38,604 nucleotides of DNA, taken from NCBI GenBank assembly GCA_033557675.1, contig JAWQRM010000028.1, forward strand, positions 1-38,604, in the 5' to 3' direction. The position numbers were made by a program, and so were the translations under genes. Below the pieces are notes generated by a model. That model was given only the letters and a program-made list of their open reading frames with translations, was not told the DNA's origin and ran no database searches. Within the stretch, counting starts at the first letter, position 1, and every line of letters begins with the position of its first letter. The DNA comes from Coptodactyla brooksi. Taxonomy: Eukaryota; Arthropoda; Insecta; Coleoptera; Scarabaeidae. Below are positions 9,521 through 19,317 of this stretch, one piece after another.

Positions 9521-9721
9521 TGCATTTTAAGTAGAGAAAACAGTGGCGCACCCACGGATTCGTTACGGGGTTAAAAATTTTTTTTCTTACTCCTGCTCTT
9601 GTAGATTATAAATTTAATTTTTCTTTTTGTAATTTTAAAATTGCCTGAAAAAATAAAAGTTACGGATTTTTGGATTTTTTTCTAAATGTCCATTTTCGGA
9701 AGTTATCGTCATTTCTGCGTA
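9521..9721 (+). repeat. 200-bp direct repeat, copy 1
   Basis: Almost identical to 10909-11109; the differences are single-base or homopolymer-length changes. It starts GCATTTTAAGTAGAGAAAAC and ends at TTATCGTCATTTCTGCGTA. The near-identity makes it much younger than the surrounding relics, or a product of recent duplication. There is no TG...CA boundary, so it is not a standard LTR. Confidence 0.9.
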
Positions 9722-9871
9722 CCCCTACAAGGGACTATTTCTCTTCATACGTATTTAAATTAAAAATTGTTTGCTATATTAGATTATTATAGAGCTATAT
9801 GAAAAGAAACCTCGGTAACTTTTGGCGAGATTCAGTTAAAATTTGGCGATTGAATGCAGGGGCTGTTCGGA

Positions 9872-10020
9872 TTTTTTTTTAAAAAGAAAAATTGTTTTGA
9901 AAAATTTTCAAAAGAAAAATTTTTTTTGAAAAATAAATTTAAAAAAATTATTCGATGTTCGTTCACACAAAAAAATGTTTTTTCAAAGAACAGTTTTTCA
10001 AAAAATTTATTTTTTCAAAT
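9872..10020. repeat. A/T homopolymer hairpin region
   Basis: A run of A/T homopolymer blocks that pair with each other. TTTGAAAAATAAATTT near 9927 is complementary to AAATTTATTTTTTCAAA near 10003 apart from one T, and TTTGAAAAATTTTCAAAA near 9896 is self-complementary. The 66-codon plus-strand frame here is a low-complexity Lys/Phe translation and not a gene. Confidence 0.7.
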
Positions 10021-10908
10021 GCTGATTCCTGTTCTAAGAATTTGTTTATCGTAGTTGGTAGCATTGTAATAGTGTTGTGTGTGTCACTAAAAAGTAATAA
10101 AATCTTGACATTTCAAACATAGGCGTTTGTAAACTGAGTATTTTTTCGTTATTCGAACGTTTAAAAGTGTCACGTGGGACTTGGATATTTCTGAAAGCAT
10201 TCTACTTTATAATGTGTGAATATGTATAAGGTAAAATGTGTATGTATGTATATATGTGAGAATGTTTTGTTTACGTGAAAACAGCAACGGACCAAAAGCG
10301 ACATTTTCGAAGGGCTTGGCTAATTTGTGCTGTTCTAATACCGGACTTTCAGAAATGTCCAAGTCCCATGTGATTTGTACTGATTCGCATTTGATTCGTA
10401 GTTAGAAAGCATTGTAATATCTTTGTGTAGTCACTAAAAAGCAACCAGATCTTGCAATTTTAAACATGAAACATTCGTGAACTGAGTATTTTTTCGTTAT
10501 TCGAACGTTTCAAAGTGTCACGTGGGACTTGAACATTTCTGGAAGAAAGAGGAAACAGGAAGTTAAGATGTCAGCATCATCGGAAACGACAAGAGACAAA
10601 AGGACTTCTATAGTATTTAAGCTATGCTTTTTGTAACGTTCATATGTTTCTATCTCAAGCATACTTTATTTACTGTACAGATGTTTGATCTCTAACTAAG
10701 TGTACCTCCCCGATTTTGATAAAATTTGGTAGGAGTGTAGACACCGAAAAATATTTGACACCTATTGTTTCCAACGTCCCGTTTTTGGTTTTGGGGTGTG
10801 CAATGGGCGCTCAAAGTTACCCCCAAAAACACATTTTTTGCAATATTTCAGAAACGAGAAGAAATATCGAGATCAGTTCAAGACCAGATCGTTCCTTGTT
10901 AGGACCTC

Positions 10909-11109
10909 TGCATTTTAAGTAGAGAAAACAGTGGCGCACCCACGGATTCGTTACGGGGTTAAACAATTTTTTTTCTTACTCCTGCTCTTGTAGATTATAA
11001 ATTTAATTTTTCTTTTTGTAATTTTAAAATTGCCTGAAAAAATAAAAGTTGCGGATTTTTGGATTTTTTCTAAATGTCCATTTTCGGAAGTTATCGTCAT
11101 TTCTGCGTA
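10909..11109 (+). repeat. 200-bp direct repeat, copy 2, fused to Penelope RT
   Basis: Near-identical to 9521-9721. Its last bases, TTTCTGCGTA, run directly into Penelope RT coding sequence (AATTTGAGTG...). The ATG at 11049 that opens the longest frame of the window lies inside this repeat, so the first 20 or so residues of that frame are repeat-derived. It could be part of the Penelope-like element's own terminal repeat, since such elements often carry direct pseudo-LTRs and truncated tandem copies (known family behaviour), or an unrelated repeat. Confidence 0.85.
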
Positions 11110-12110
11110 ATTTGAGTGATGAAATTATGCGGGAATATTTACTTTTAACTAAGCTATGCATGGATCAAAATTACTTTCAATTCAGTGGTCATTACTATAG
11201 GCAGCATAAAGGAACGGCCGTGGGCAATAGTCTCTCGTTGTTCATTGCAGACCTCTTTATGAGTAAGTTTGAAACCCAGGCTAGCCAAGAATTTGAGCAT
11301 TTCCCAAGGGTATGGCATAGATATGTTGACGGCATTTTCGCGGTTTTCGGCACAAAAAGGGCTAATGTTGATACATTTCTGGCTCAATTAAATTCACTAT
11401 TCTCTACTTTAAAACTCATATATGAAATAGAGAACAATGGGTCATTTCTAGACACTTTAGTCATTAAAAATAATAGTAGATTAGAATTTGATGTATACAT
11501 GAAAAACACCGCTACATATAGGTATATTTCGGCCGATTCCCCTCATTGTGTACAACAAAAAATGGCTAGTTTACATTTTTTAGTCTACCGTTTAGAAAAC
11601 TTTCCGCTTAATTCAGTTAGGCACAACAAGGAGAGGGACCGTATAAGGAACATAGTTACAAATAACGGATATGATAGAAAACTAATAGGTAAGCTAATTA
11701 ATGGTCTTCCAAAGATTTTTAACCAAGTAGGCATAAAAGTTGCTTTTCGGTCAAATAACACTTTAAAATCACTGTTAATCCAACAGATCAGGTAATCCAA
11801 CAGATAAAGTAAATATGTTGGAAAAAAGTAGAATTTATGAAATCAGTTGCATGGATTGCGAGAAAAGGTATGTAGGGCAAACAAAAAGGGCCTTACAAAC
11901 GAGGTTCAAGGAGCATGTGGCCTACTTAAAGTTTGGGCGTGTAGAAAAATCTAGCGTAGTCGAGCATGCTTTTAACAATAACCATAGAATTAGTGTAGAA
12001 AGCGTGAGATTACTTAAAAATGTGTCCAATAATAAACAGAGGAATTCTATGAAATATGGGTACAGGTCGAAAAACCCTCTAGTCACTCACAGCAGACATT
12101 CTCGTTCGTC
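11107..12110 (+). pseudogene. Penelope-like element: RT C-terminal part plus GIY-YIG endonuclease
   Basis: It encodes the retrotransposon polymerase that copies its RNA at a nick made by its own endonuclease. The RT frame (to 11795) shows GTAVGNSLSLFIADLFMSKFE, except that the last residue is beyond the core motif, then the catalytic box WHRYVDGIF (about 11310-11336). Penelope RTs have YVDD here, so the second catalytic Asp is replaced by Gly. Next come NNGSFLDTL and the basic thumb region. A 17-bp tandem duplication (AATCCAACAGAT twice, 11778-11806) shifts the frame before the endonuclease (11815-12010): RIYEISC (GIY), RYVGQTKRA (YIG), RFKEH, VVEHAFNNNH. The RT fingers, N terminus and 5' end are missing. 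Inactive. Confidence 0.9.
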
Positions 12111-12203
12111 CTTATTTCCTGGTGGCTCTTGACAATGTCGACTTTGTCGACGAAATGGGCATCGAGCAATGTATTATCGTTTTGGTGGTAACCAGTGATT
12201 AAC

Positions 12204-12911
12204 CTATTAAAGCTGCTGAAAATGATGCAGATGTTCTTGATTCGATCATTACTGGTGATGAAACATGGTGCTTTGAATATGATCCAGAAGCTAAGCGTCA
12301 ATCTGCAGAATGGAAGTCGAAAGGCGAGCCAAAACCAAACAAATTGCGTTTTCAGAAGTCAAGAATCAAGACAATGTTGATTACTTTTTATGATTCACAA
12401 GGGATTGTCCACAAGAAATTTATTCTACAAGGTAAAACTGTCAGTAGACAATATTTTTTAACAGTTTTAAGTCGTTTGTAGTCAAGAATTGTGCGCGTTT
12501 AATCTGAATATTTAGCAGGAAAGCAGCTGTTCTTATTGCATGATAATGCACCTCCATCACATAAGACGTTAAAAGTTCGTGAATTTTTAACTAAAAAATA
12601 TCTGTGTCATTGACCACCCACCGTATTCGCCTGACATATTACCGTGTGACTATTTTCTTCTCCCTAAACTGAAAATTGCGATGAAAGGATCGTTTTCTGA
12701 TTATATTTCGGCCATTCAAGCAGCTCTGACGCAAGTACTAAATGCCGTTCCTAAGGATAACATACAAAAATCTATGCATGCTTCGTCGTGTTAGAAAGCG
12801 GATTGAGATAACTGGAACCTATGTTGAATAAAAAATAACTTTTAAATATAATTCAATGTGCGTTTATTTGTATATCTAAATATTCTCGTTATTTAATTGT
12901 CATACTGTGTA
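12204..12911 (+). pseudogene. Mariner copy 2: catalytic core, C terminus and 3' TIR
   Basis: Same family as 7440-8332, on the other strand. It starts inside the transposase at KAAENDADVLDSIITGDETW (first catalytic Asp in TGDE), then EYDPEAKRQ, TMLITFYDSQGIVH, and LLHDNAPPSHK (second Asp, near 12540). After a frameshift come HPPYSPDILPCDYFLLPKLK (third Asp, near 12640) and the C terminus to the stop near 12795. Counting residues with the frameshift allowed for, about 34 separate the last two Asp, so the D34D class fits. Two in-frame stops (TAG at about 12478, TAA at about 12501) break it. The 3' TIR ends at 12911. The HTH region and 5' TIR are absent, and Penelope sequence lies upstream. Confidence 0.88.
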
Positions 12912-14527
12912 TGTGAAAGTTTTGGATAATCTGTTAAGTGATAAAAATCCGCTGGGGATGAGCTATTATATTTCTGACGAAATATTTTTTCTCTTAGTGA
13001 GTTCATTGGATAATCTCGACAATAACCCGCTTATGAAAACAGAACACTGAAGGATAATGTTGATGCTAATATTTGTAATATATGAAACTAATAGAGTACA
13101 TAATTATGACTGTATACAAACAAGATTTGCATTACATCGGCTAACATGATGAGCATAGAGGGCAATACAGGCATCAGAGATCGCTTCTGTTGTAATATGT
13201 AGTACAATGAACTTAACCAACATAGCCAATGCAACATAGCCATACTTTATAACCATTAAATAAATTAGCCCGAAATATATGTGCTACAGAGTATGTTTGA
13301 CAACAATTGAAGGAGTCGGTTGTTTTAATATATTTTTACCACTGTGAGGTATCTACATACTGAAATTAACTGCAAACTACAAATTCCCAAGAAAAAATGT
13401 ACGAATAAAATCCAGAAAGTGAAAAAATACGAAGAGAATTCATGATAGTTTAATTGGTAAGCAGTTTCAGACCTTCCCGTCATCAGATCAATAGTGCACA
13501 AAACAATCCATGAAACAGAAAATCAGTCGATTGCGTTGTAATTAAAGTAGTGAGTTAAGTATATACGGTATTAATTTTATAAATTAGCCCAGTTATCAAT
13601 ATAAGATATAAAAATATAACAATGCAAAGAACACTTACAAGATGCTTACAATGCATATAAATATAAAAAGCTATAGTAATATAGTATGAGCTAAGTAAAA
13701 TTATAAAAAATATTTTATCCACAAAGTCCATTATTCGATACGAGAAAAGCGTGTACTAAAAGAGAACATGATGACATAAAAAGCTCTTCTGATTACACCC
13801 TTCAAGCTGTGTAGCTCCTTATCACTTTTAAGTGGTGTCCTAAAAGTCGACAGTGCTTTTTCATAAAATTTTCCACTTCACAGTTCGGAAGTCGTGGACG
13901 CAATTATAGTTTTACGATATTCTATAGCAAGCGATAGATTGTTATAGAAATTGAGTATGGCCCTACATTATACAATAACATTTACTTAACATAATATCTC
14001 ACTGCAAATTACCAAATGTTGTAGAACGGTTGCACAATTGTACAAACATCCTTGAGTACTTGTTATACATGCAACAACATTGCTGTGTTGCGAATGCAAA
14101 CAAGTTTGCTATATAAAATAGTATGGAAAAATGTTGCCGAGAATATTTATTAAATATCTTAATGAGTTTGTTGTATAGAAAGAAAGTCTGGTAAAAGAGC
14201 TGTATGGTTTAGTAAGTTAATTCTATAGATAAGTTTCGTGAAACAGTAATAATGGGTATTGTTACCGTTTTCGAGCTGGCTGAATATATCTCGAAATTGA
14301 AACCCCTTCAATATAGCATTATAGTTGCTCTAAATACTCCAATAAAGAAAGATAAATGGGCCACCATCTTATAGCTCGTTAGGTGTAAAATCCAAATAAA
14401 TTTTAAACCATACCGAACAAGTACGTGTGTAAACACTGATGAGTTACACATTCTTGGACATGCAGTAAAATACCTACAGTGCTCAGAATTGAAAATAACA
14501 AGAATAATAAATAAAGAAACAAGAAAC
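12912..14527. other. Spacer without recognisable gene
   Basis: 1.6 kb of AT-rich sequence with no frame over 60 codons. I saw no TIR, tandem array or RNA gene. Confidence 0.55.
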
Positions 14528-14660
14528 TAAATTCGTCTCCGAGCAGGATTCGAATCTATGACCTTCTGCTTTCTGAAAAGTTAGAGAGACCCTCGCATAG
14601 CTTAGCTGTTAGAGCGTCTGTCTTGAAAACAGAAGGTCGCAGGTTTGAATTGTTCTCGAT
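14528..14660. repeat. Head-to-head tRNA-like pieces
   Basis: On the plus strand 14591-14658 follows a tRNA pattern: D-arm TAGCTTAGCTGTTAGAGCG, an anticodon stem TCTGT/ACAGA around a 7-base loop CTTGAAA (anticodon position TGA), then AAGGTCGCAGGTTTGAATTG as variable and T arm. The T stem and acceptor stem do not pair properly. On the minus strand 14575-14533 gives AGAAGGTCATAGATTCGAATCC, shortened here to its core AGATTCGAATCC, a better B box than the plus copy. A long T-run follows the plus copy (14668-14676). I read this as tRNA-derived SINE or pseudogene material, two pieces in inverted order, and not a working tRNA-Ser. Confidence 0.6.
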
Positions 14661-14759
14661 TCATTTATTTTTTTTTGTTTTAATAAAAGTAATAAATTGT
14701 AATAAAATCTTCCATATTCATATTTATAATTTAGACTTTATGTATTATTAAAGAATATA

Positions 14760-15480
14760 TAAAGGACGGCAGAAATATGAAGAAACAAAGAGTAAATACG
14801 TGTAGTAAAGAATATAGGTAAGGTTGCGAGAAGAGAAAACTGAAAACCTACGGACAAGTGATGGGACAAAATAGCAGATAAAATGTGTAAGATGGATAAA
14901 GTACTTCGATGAGCTCCTAAACAGAAACAACAAGCTCGAGAGTGGAAAAATAGAGATGATAAAGAACCAACTATACCCAAACGAACATCTGAAGACGAGG
15001 TCTAAAATGGACAGATAAAAGTGAAAATAGAATTGAGACGATAACAAAATAATGCTAATTGTAAGCATAATATATAACAGATAACTGAAAATCTTTGAAT
15101 ACAATGAACAAAACTTTCAATGTTTTACAGACATGGCCAAATAATTGGCTCTACAAAAAAAGAAAGAATGTAGTTGAGCCTAGAAAAGATACATAGACAA
15201 GAAACTAATAGAAGCAGCCAAAAATATATATCAGTGCACCACTAACCAAATAAGGTCACACAATAAAACCACAACCAACTACGATATTTAATAGATTCAT
15301 AAATAGACATAAACAGATGGAGAGAGACAGGGCGGAGGACCCACTACTGACTATCTAATACAATAGACGATATAATAAAGGAATGCAAACAAAAATTCAA
15401 GAAGTATTCAAGAAGTTATTTGATCCTCATCGGATGGAATAAAATGATGAGATTGCGAAAATAATGCAAATAAAAACACA
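14760..15480 (+). pseudogene. Decayed LINE fragment
   Basis: A-rich plus strand. One frame gives RWIKYFDELLNRNNKLESG (about 14890-14950), which fits the W-K-E-Y-F-E-E-L-L-N motif between endonuclease and RT in LINEs of the CR1/RTE-like group; the copy at 36460-36500 reads EEWKEYFEN. The following 500 bp are A-rich with short Lys/Glu/Asn frames and many stops. The hydrophobic minus-strand frames at 14738-15104 are shadows of this composition. Clade not resolved. Confidence 0.5.
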
Positions 15481-15547
15481 AATACCTGGGCATGCTTATT
15501 AACGAAAAGTAAAAATATTTCAAATAGTTTCCCTCTTTCAAAAGGTT

Positions 15548-16255
15548 TATTAGATAAACCGAAACATGTCCAGCATAAAAACAATGTCGTCGTGGTTGTT
15601 AGTTTTAGTGACTACGAGATCACAGATCTCCGTTTTCTCAAATTCCTTATTGAGACACCTTATACGTATAGTATCAATATAGACATTACGTAATATATTC
15701 GTTCCCTTTGTCGGAAGCCTTATCTCCTCTACGTCAGATCTGAGGTAACCAGATTTCCTATTCTCTCGAAAATAAATCATAAGATCAGTCTGCCAACTTT
15801 TTATCCGTCCTGAATAAATAACCCGTCAGAGAAGCGGTATCGACGGTGTGCAAGGAAGCACGTGCGCATCGGGGCCGGTTACCAGTTCTGAATACACCCA
15901 CCGTTAAATTCAACCATAACGTATCTCGGCGAATCGTAATTGGAGAAGACCGGAACGTCGAGCTGAAGTCGATCAAAATGTCTCTGTCAATAACTGTCCC
16001 GAATAAAAAATCACCTCCAGCGTGCACTCTGTAAACTCTTGGGATCTCGATATCTAGTTTACCCGGTACCTTCGATCGACCAGATGATGTTGACGAGACC
16101 CACCTGACCCCCGGGGGTCTGTAGACTTTTCCTACAGAGTATCTTTCCATTCCTGATTGTTTTCGGGTCGCTGTATTATTTTCTATAATAATAACAAGTG
16201 GGGTGCATTGCTGTGTAAAGTATAATATTGCCAAATAGTTTTTACAAGAAGTCAT
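15548..16255 (-). CDS. Unrecognised ORF, about 232 codons with one frameshift
   Basis: Two abutting minus-strand frames join through a single +1 shift at about 15781-15790. The first (16255-15785) has 156 codons from ATG, and the second (15780-15550) 76 codons to a stop. Base composition is closer to 50% GC than its flanks. The N-terminal 20 residues are mildly hydrophobic; the middle is basic with RPPGVRW and GGDFLFGTVIDRDILIDF, and the tail is charged with TKTNNHDDIVFML. I recognise no motif of a transposase, RT, capsid or host family. It begins only about 40 bp from a piggyBac 5' fragment that runs the other way. It may be a decayed host gene exon, an unfamiliar element protein, or an endogenised viral gene; nothing seen decides between them. 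Confidence 0.45.
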
Positions 16256-16257
16256 TA

Positions 16258-16700
16258 TTAAATTATTTAAACAAGATTGTTACGTATATAATTCTCGGGT
16301 CATTATGACCCAAAACTATTTAGACTTATTAACTTTGTGTAATTTTACTTTTAACCTTATTTATATGAATATTATTTATAAGTGTATTATAACTATATAA
16401 CAACCAACAAAATTATGTCTTCATACTGGTCGAATATGCAAGTCTGTGCATGTGTGGGCATGTCAGTGCCTTTTCTTTATATACAGTGTTGAATAAGCAT
16501 CATCATAAATAATGGCTAAGCGATTTCTGTCTGATGAAGAAATAGCAGAGATACTATGAGAAATGCGAAGCAGACCATGATGCGTCAGATAATGCCGTAG
16601 TGCAAACAAATACTGTGGTTCCTGTGCAGTTAGTACAGTCAAAAGACAAAGTTATCTCTTGGGTGATAGAACATTTCTTAAATACCGACTAGGCATGCCG
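16258..16700 (+). pseudogene. piggyBac-type element, 5' end and transposase N terminus
   Basis: ATG at 16512 opens MAKRFLSDEEIAEIL, followed by a stop; one frame over (16558-16692) continues EKCEADHDASDN and VVQTNTVVPVQL before a stop. An acidic, low-complexity N terminus starting with M-x-K-R-x-L-S/T-D-E-E-I is typical of piggyBac transposases. Upstream lies GGGTCATTATGACCC (16297-16311), a short inverted repeat of a kind I associate with piggyBac ends. TTAA occurs at 16258 and 16267, either of which could be the insertion site. The catalytic domain is missing; a Penelope fragment starts at about 16720. Confidence 0.6.
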
Positions 16701-16719
16701 TATCCAGAGTGAAGGATGT

Positions 16720-17055
16720 CTTTCAAGTTGAGTAATCCTAAAGACAAAATAGTGGTTGGAAAAAAGTGGAATATACCAAATTAGCTGTACTGATCGTGAT
16801 AAAAAGTATGTTGGGCAAATTAGAAGGTCAGTCAAAACAAGGTTCAAAGAGCACATGGCTCACTTAAAATATGGTCGTACCGAAAAATCTAGCGTTACCG
16901 AACATGCCTTCAACAGCAGTCACAGGATAAGTGTAGAAAATGTAAAACTGCTTAGATCGTCCTCATGTTTAACCTGTTCGAGGCCCGAACAATTATTGCA
17001 CCCCCATCGAGTGTACTCGTTAATTGAGTATATTGGGTCACGTTTCCTGATATAA
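16720..17055 (+). pseudogene. Penelope-like GIY-YIG endonuclease, copy 2
   Basis: After a piece matching the RT/endonuclease linker (LSNPKDKI), the frame 16756-17055 gives GIYQISC, KKYVGQIRRS, RFKEHMAHLK, SSVTEHAFNSSHRISVENVK. The four GIY-YIG landmarks (GIY, YVG, Arg in RFKEH, Glu in TEH) are all in place, so this copy keeps the catalytic residues better than the one at 11815, where GIY reads RIY. The RT is absent and the frame leaves the family after KLLRS (about 16955). The fragment seems to have landed in the piggyBac relic. Confidence 0.85.
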
Positions 17056-19317
17056 GGTATGAATGGTTAAAAGGGGTACAAAGGTATTATTCGTGCAAAG
17101 GTATTAAATCGGTTGAGCAGTTATTGAGGTATTTATGGTATCGACTTTAAAAACATGGTTTTGAGAGAAATGCGTCTAAAGTTTGTTTAAAGTTTACACT
17201 ATAATAAATGTTTTGTGCCTGTGCGTTGAACGGTTAGAGGCAAGGTCAGTCGCGTCTGGCACATCGATGGGAGTATGTCGTAACGCGAGAATAACTTACG
17301 TAAAACGGAGATCTTAGAAATATCTCCTTTTAAATGTTATTGGCATTAAATGTTATTTAATATAATTTTTTATAGCTACTTAACAAAAAGCTTAAAAATA
17401 CAACTTAAAATTTTTGCTCAATGGCTCATGGTGGAGGATGATCTTGTACCTTGGGCCAAACATGAAATCTGGGGCATTTAAAATAAATAGACTATTTTAA
17501 AATTTTGCCATTTTATTAGTATGTGAAGTCAACCAAAGTGTATAATGTGAAGTCAACCAAACACGAATTGAACAAAATATGAAATGAACTAAACATAGAA
17601 CATAATTCACAGAATTTTATTTGTTCAGGGCTAGTTTTAAGGATATTTAATTAGTAGGCTGTCGTTTCTTCCCTTCTTTGTTTCTAATCATATTTGAGTA
17701 TCAGTAAATGCCTGAAACAGAAATATAAAAAAAATTACAACTTCTTGTACACTGGCCCAAGGTACATGATGACGGTTGGCCTCAAGATACACGATGGTCT
17801 CGTTTTTAGCAAATATGGCTGCCTAGACAAAACTACTTGGCCAATTTGCAAAATATAATAAGCATTTTACTTTTACTCACCGAAAAATATTCTGCATGTG
17901 TTCTGTATTAGAAAAGTCCTTGGCGTACACACTTAGGAGTTTCTCGCACTCAACTAAATCGCGAACAATTTACTTTCACGTTTGAAAAACATCTTGATGT
18001 CGCTAAAAGTACAAAGCGCAACAAACATGCCTCTAACTCATTAGGACAACTCACTAGAGGAGTAGGAAGGGACAACGTTCACCGAGAGGCCGCTAGGTAG
18101 TAGCACAAATCAAATATGTGACGTGGTCTAAGGTATACCATGGTCTTGGTACAACAGTCTTCCCTACTAAACTACGGTTAGTATGAAGTGCTGTAATTTC
18201 ATCAATTTTTTGAATTTCTTTAAACGGCCTCGAATATGCATTCTTGAAATATGTAATCTTTCCAAACATTTATTATAAGAACGATTTTTTAAGCCTAGAA
18301 AGATATACTAGAAAGATATAAAATATAAGGGTATTTCCCTTAGATTACTTTTTGGTTAATATATTTATAAGTCCGTTTACTATCACTGTACATATACCAA
18401 AAAGGCAGGACGATCACATAAATCCGGAGTACTATAACTAACAGAAAGACATTTTCCCGACTTTATATCCCCGATCGAAGAAATGGCTCTTTCAAATAGA
18501 AATTACGCGATGTGTTGCTCAAAAGAAGACAGCAATGGCAAATAAATAAGAAACTGAACCAGATAATCATGTGGTGACCGTTATGTAGAACTCTGGACGG
18601 TGACTTATTTTAAAATTTACCATACTCAGTCAAACTTAAATCATTTTAAGATTTACCAGACTCGGTCAACTTTGTTTTGAATCGGAGTTGAACGTAAGCA
18701 TACTACATCTCGTACATCTGCACGAGATATCGTAGGTCGTGGCTAACGCCCCGTTAAATCTAATAACAAGAGCTGCGGCACAGATATGATTCTACGGGAT
18801 CGCATCAGTGACACACGTTGCGTTGATGGGTGCGTTCATTTACGGATTGTTGATAGTGCACATAGGACAGAGCAGTGCTATTGCTGGCCACGGCAGGAAA
18901 TGCTTAAGCAAATACTGATTATACGTAATGAGAATTCGAGCTAACTGCTAACATTTAGCAAACCGGGCTAATGGAGTTTCCTGCAGCGTGTGTAGGATAA
19001 TCAAGTCATTGTTGTCAGAATTGCTAAACAGCTGCACATTTTATTTAGACACGCAAATTTGTAGATAAAACAAAGATGAGATCGAAATCAGAAATCATTA
19101 TGTTCCACTATACGGATTCCAACGAAAATTACTTTCTTATGAAATTACAAATTTTCGAAATTTATACCAGCTGTTGGAACTGCAGACTTTCACACTTTTG
19201 GTAAAAAATATTAAATGTTATTTCCGGTCTAAGCGCAAAGAATATGACCTAATTTATATAGCAGCGACATAGTTTTCGTAAGTTCCGATTTTCCGGGTCC
19301 TGAGGTAGCAAGATGAA
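17056..19317. other. Spacer with a repeated GGCCCAAGGTAC motif
   Basis: No gene recognised. Four related motifs occur: inverted TTGTACCTTGGGCC at 17445-17458, then GGCCCAAGGTACATGATG at 17755-17772, GGCCTCAAGATACACGATG at 17779-17797 and GGTCTAAGGTATACCATG at 18124-18141. A 33-bp imperfect tandem repeat with TTTACCATACTCAGTCAA and TTTACCAGACTCGGTCAA lies near 18610-18670. ATCTCGT/ACGAGAT forms a small hairpin near 18706-18727. Confidence 0.5.

Larger units (their letters stand above)
9290..10560 (+). repeat. Three-copy repeat with inverted GGACTT blocks
   Basis: A module beginning GCTGATTCCTGTTCTAAGAA and running to GTGTCACTAAAAAGTAATAA occurs at about 9395-9480 and 10020-10103, nearly identical. 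A diverged third copy is at 10378-10450. Copies 2 and 3 continue with ACTGAGTATTTTTTCGTTAT and end in GTCACGTGGGACTTG (10169 and 10517), a period of 348 bp. A reverse copy of that end (CTTTCAGAAATGTCCAAGTC, 10346-10374) precedes copy 3, so each unit has inverted ends. In copy 1 the module is interrupted by the repeat at 9521. No coding potential; nature unknown. Confidence 0.75.

Noticed and set aside
9290..10560. CRISPR-like array
   Set aside because: Repeats are hundreds of bases long, few and diverged, and the genome is eukaryotic.
9521..11109. LTR retrotransposon bounded by the 200-bp direct repeats
   Set aside because: No TG...CA ends, primer-binding site, polypurine tract, gag or integrase; the 1.2 kb between them is other repeats.
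11107..12110. Hammerhead ribozyme in the Penelope terminal region
   Set aside because: I looked for the CTGATGA core; the hits I noticed (near 9190 and 16530) lack the GAAA half, and the latter is coding.
14591..14658. Functional tRNA-Ser(UGA)
   Set aside because: The anticodon loop fits, but acceptor and T stems do not pair and a Ser-type long variable arm is absent.
14738..15104. Hydrophobic minus-strand ORFs that look like membrane proteins
   Set aside because: They are complements of an A-rich plus-strand LINE relic, which yields Phe/Leu/Ile/Ser-rich frames.
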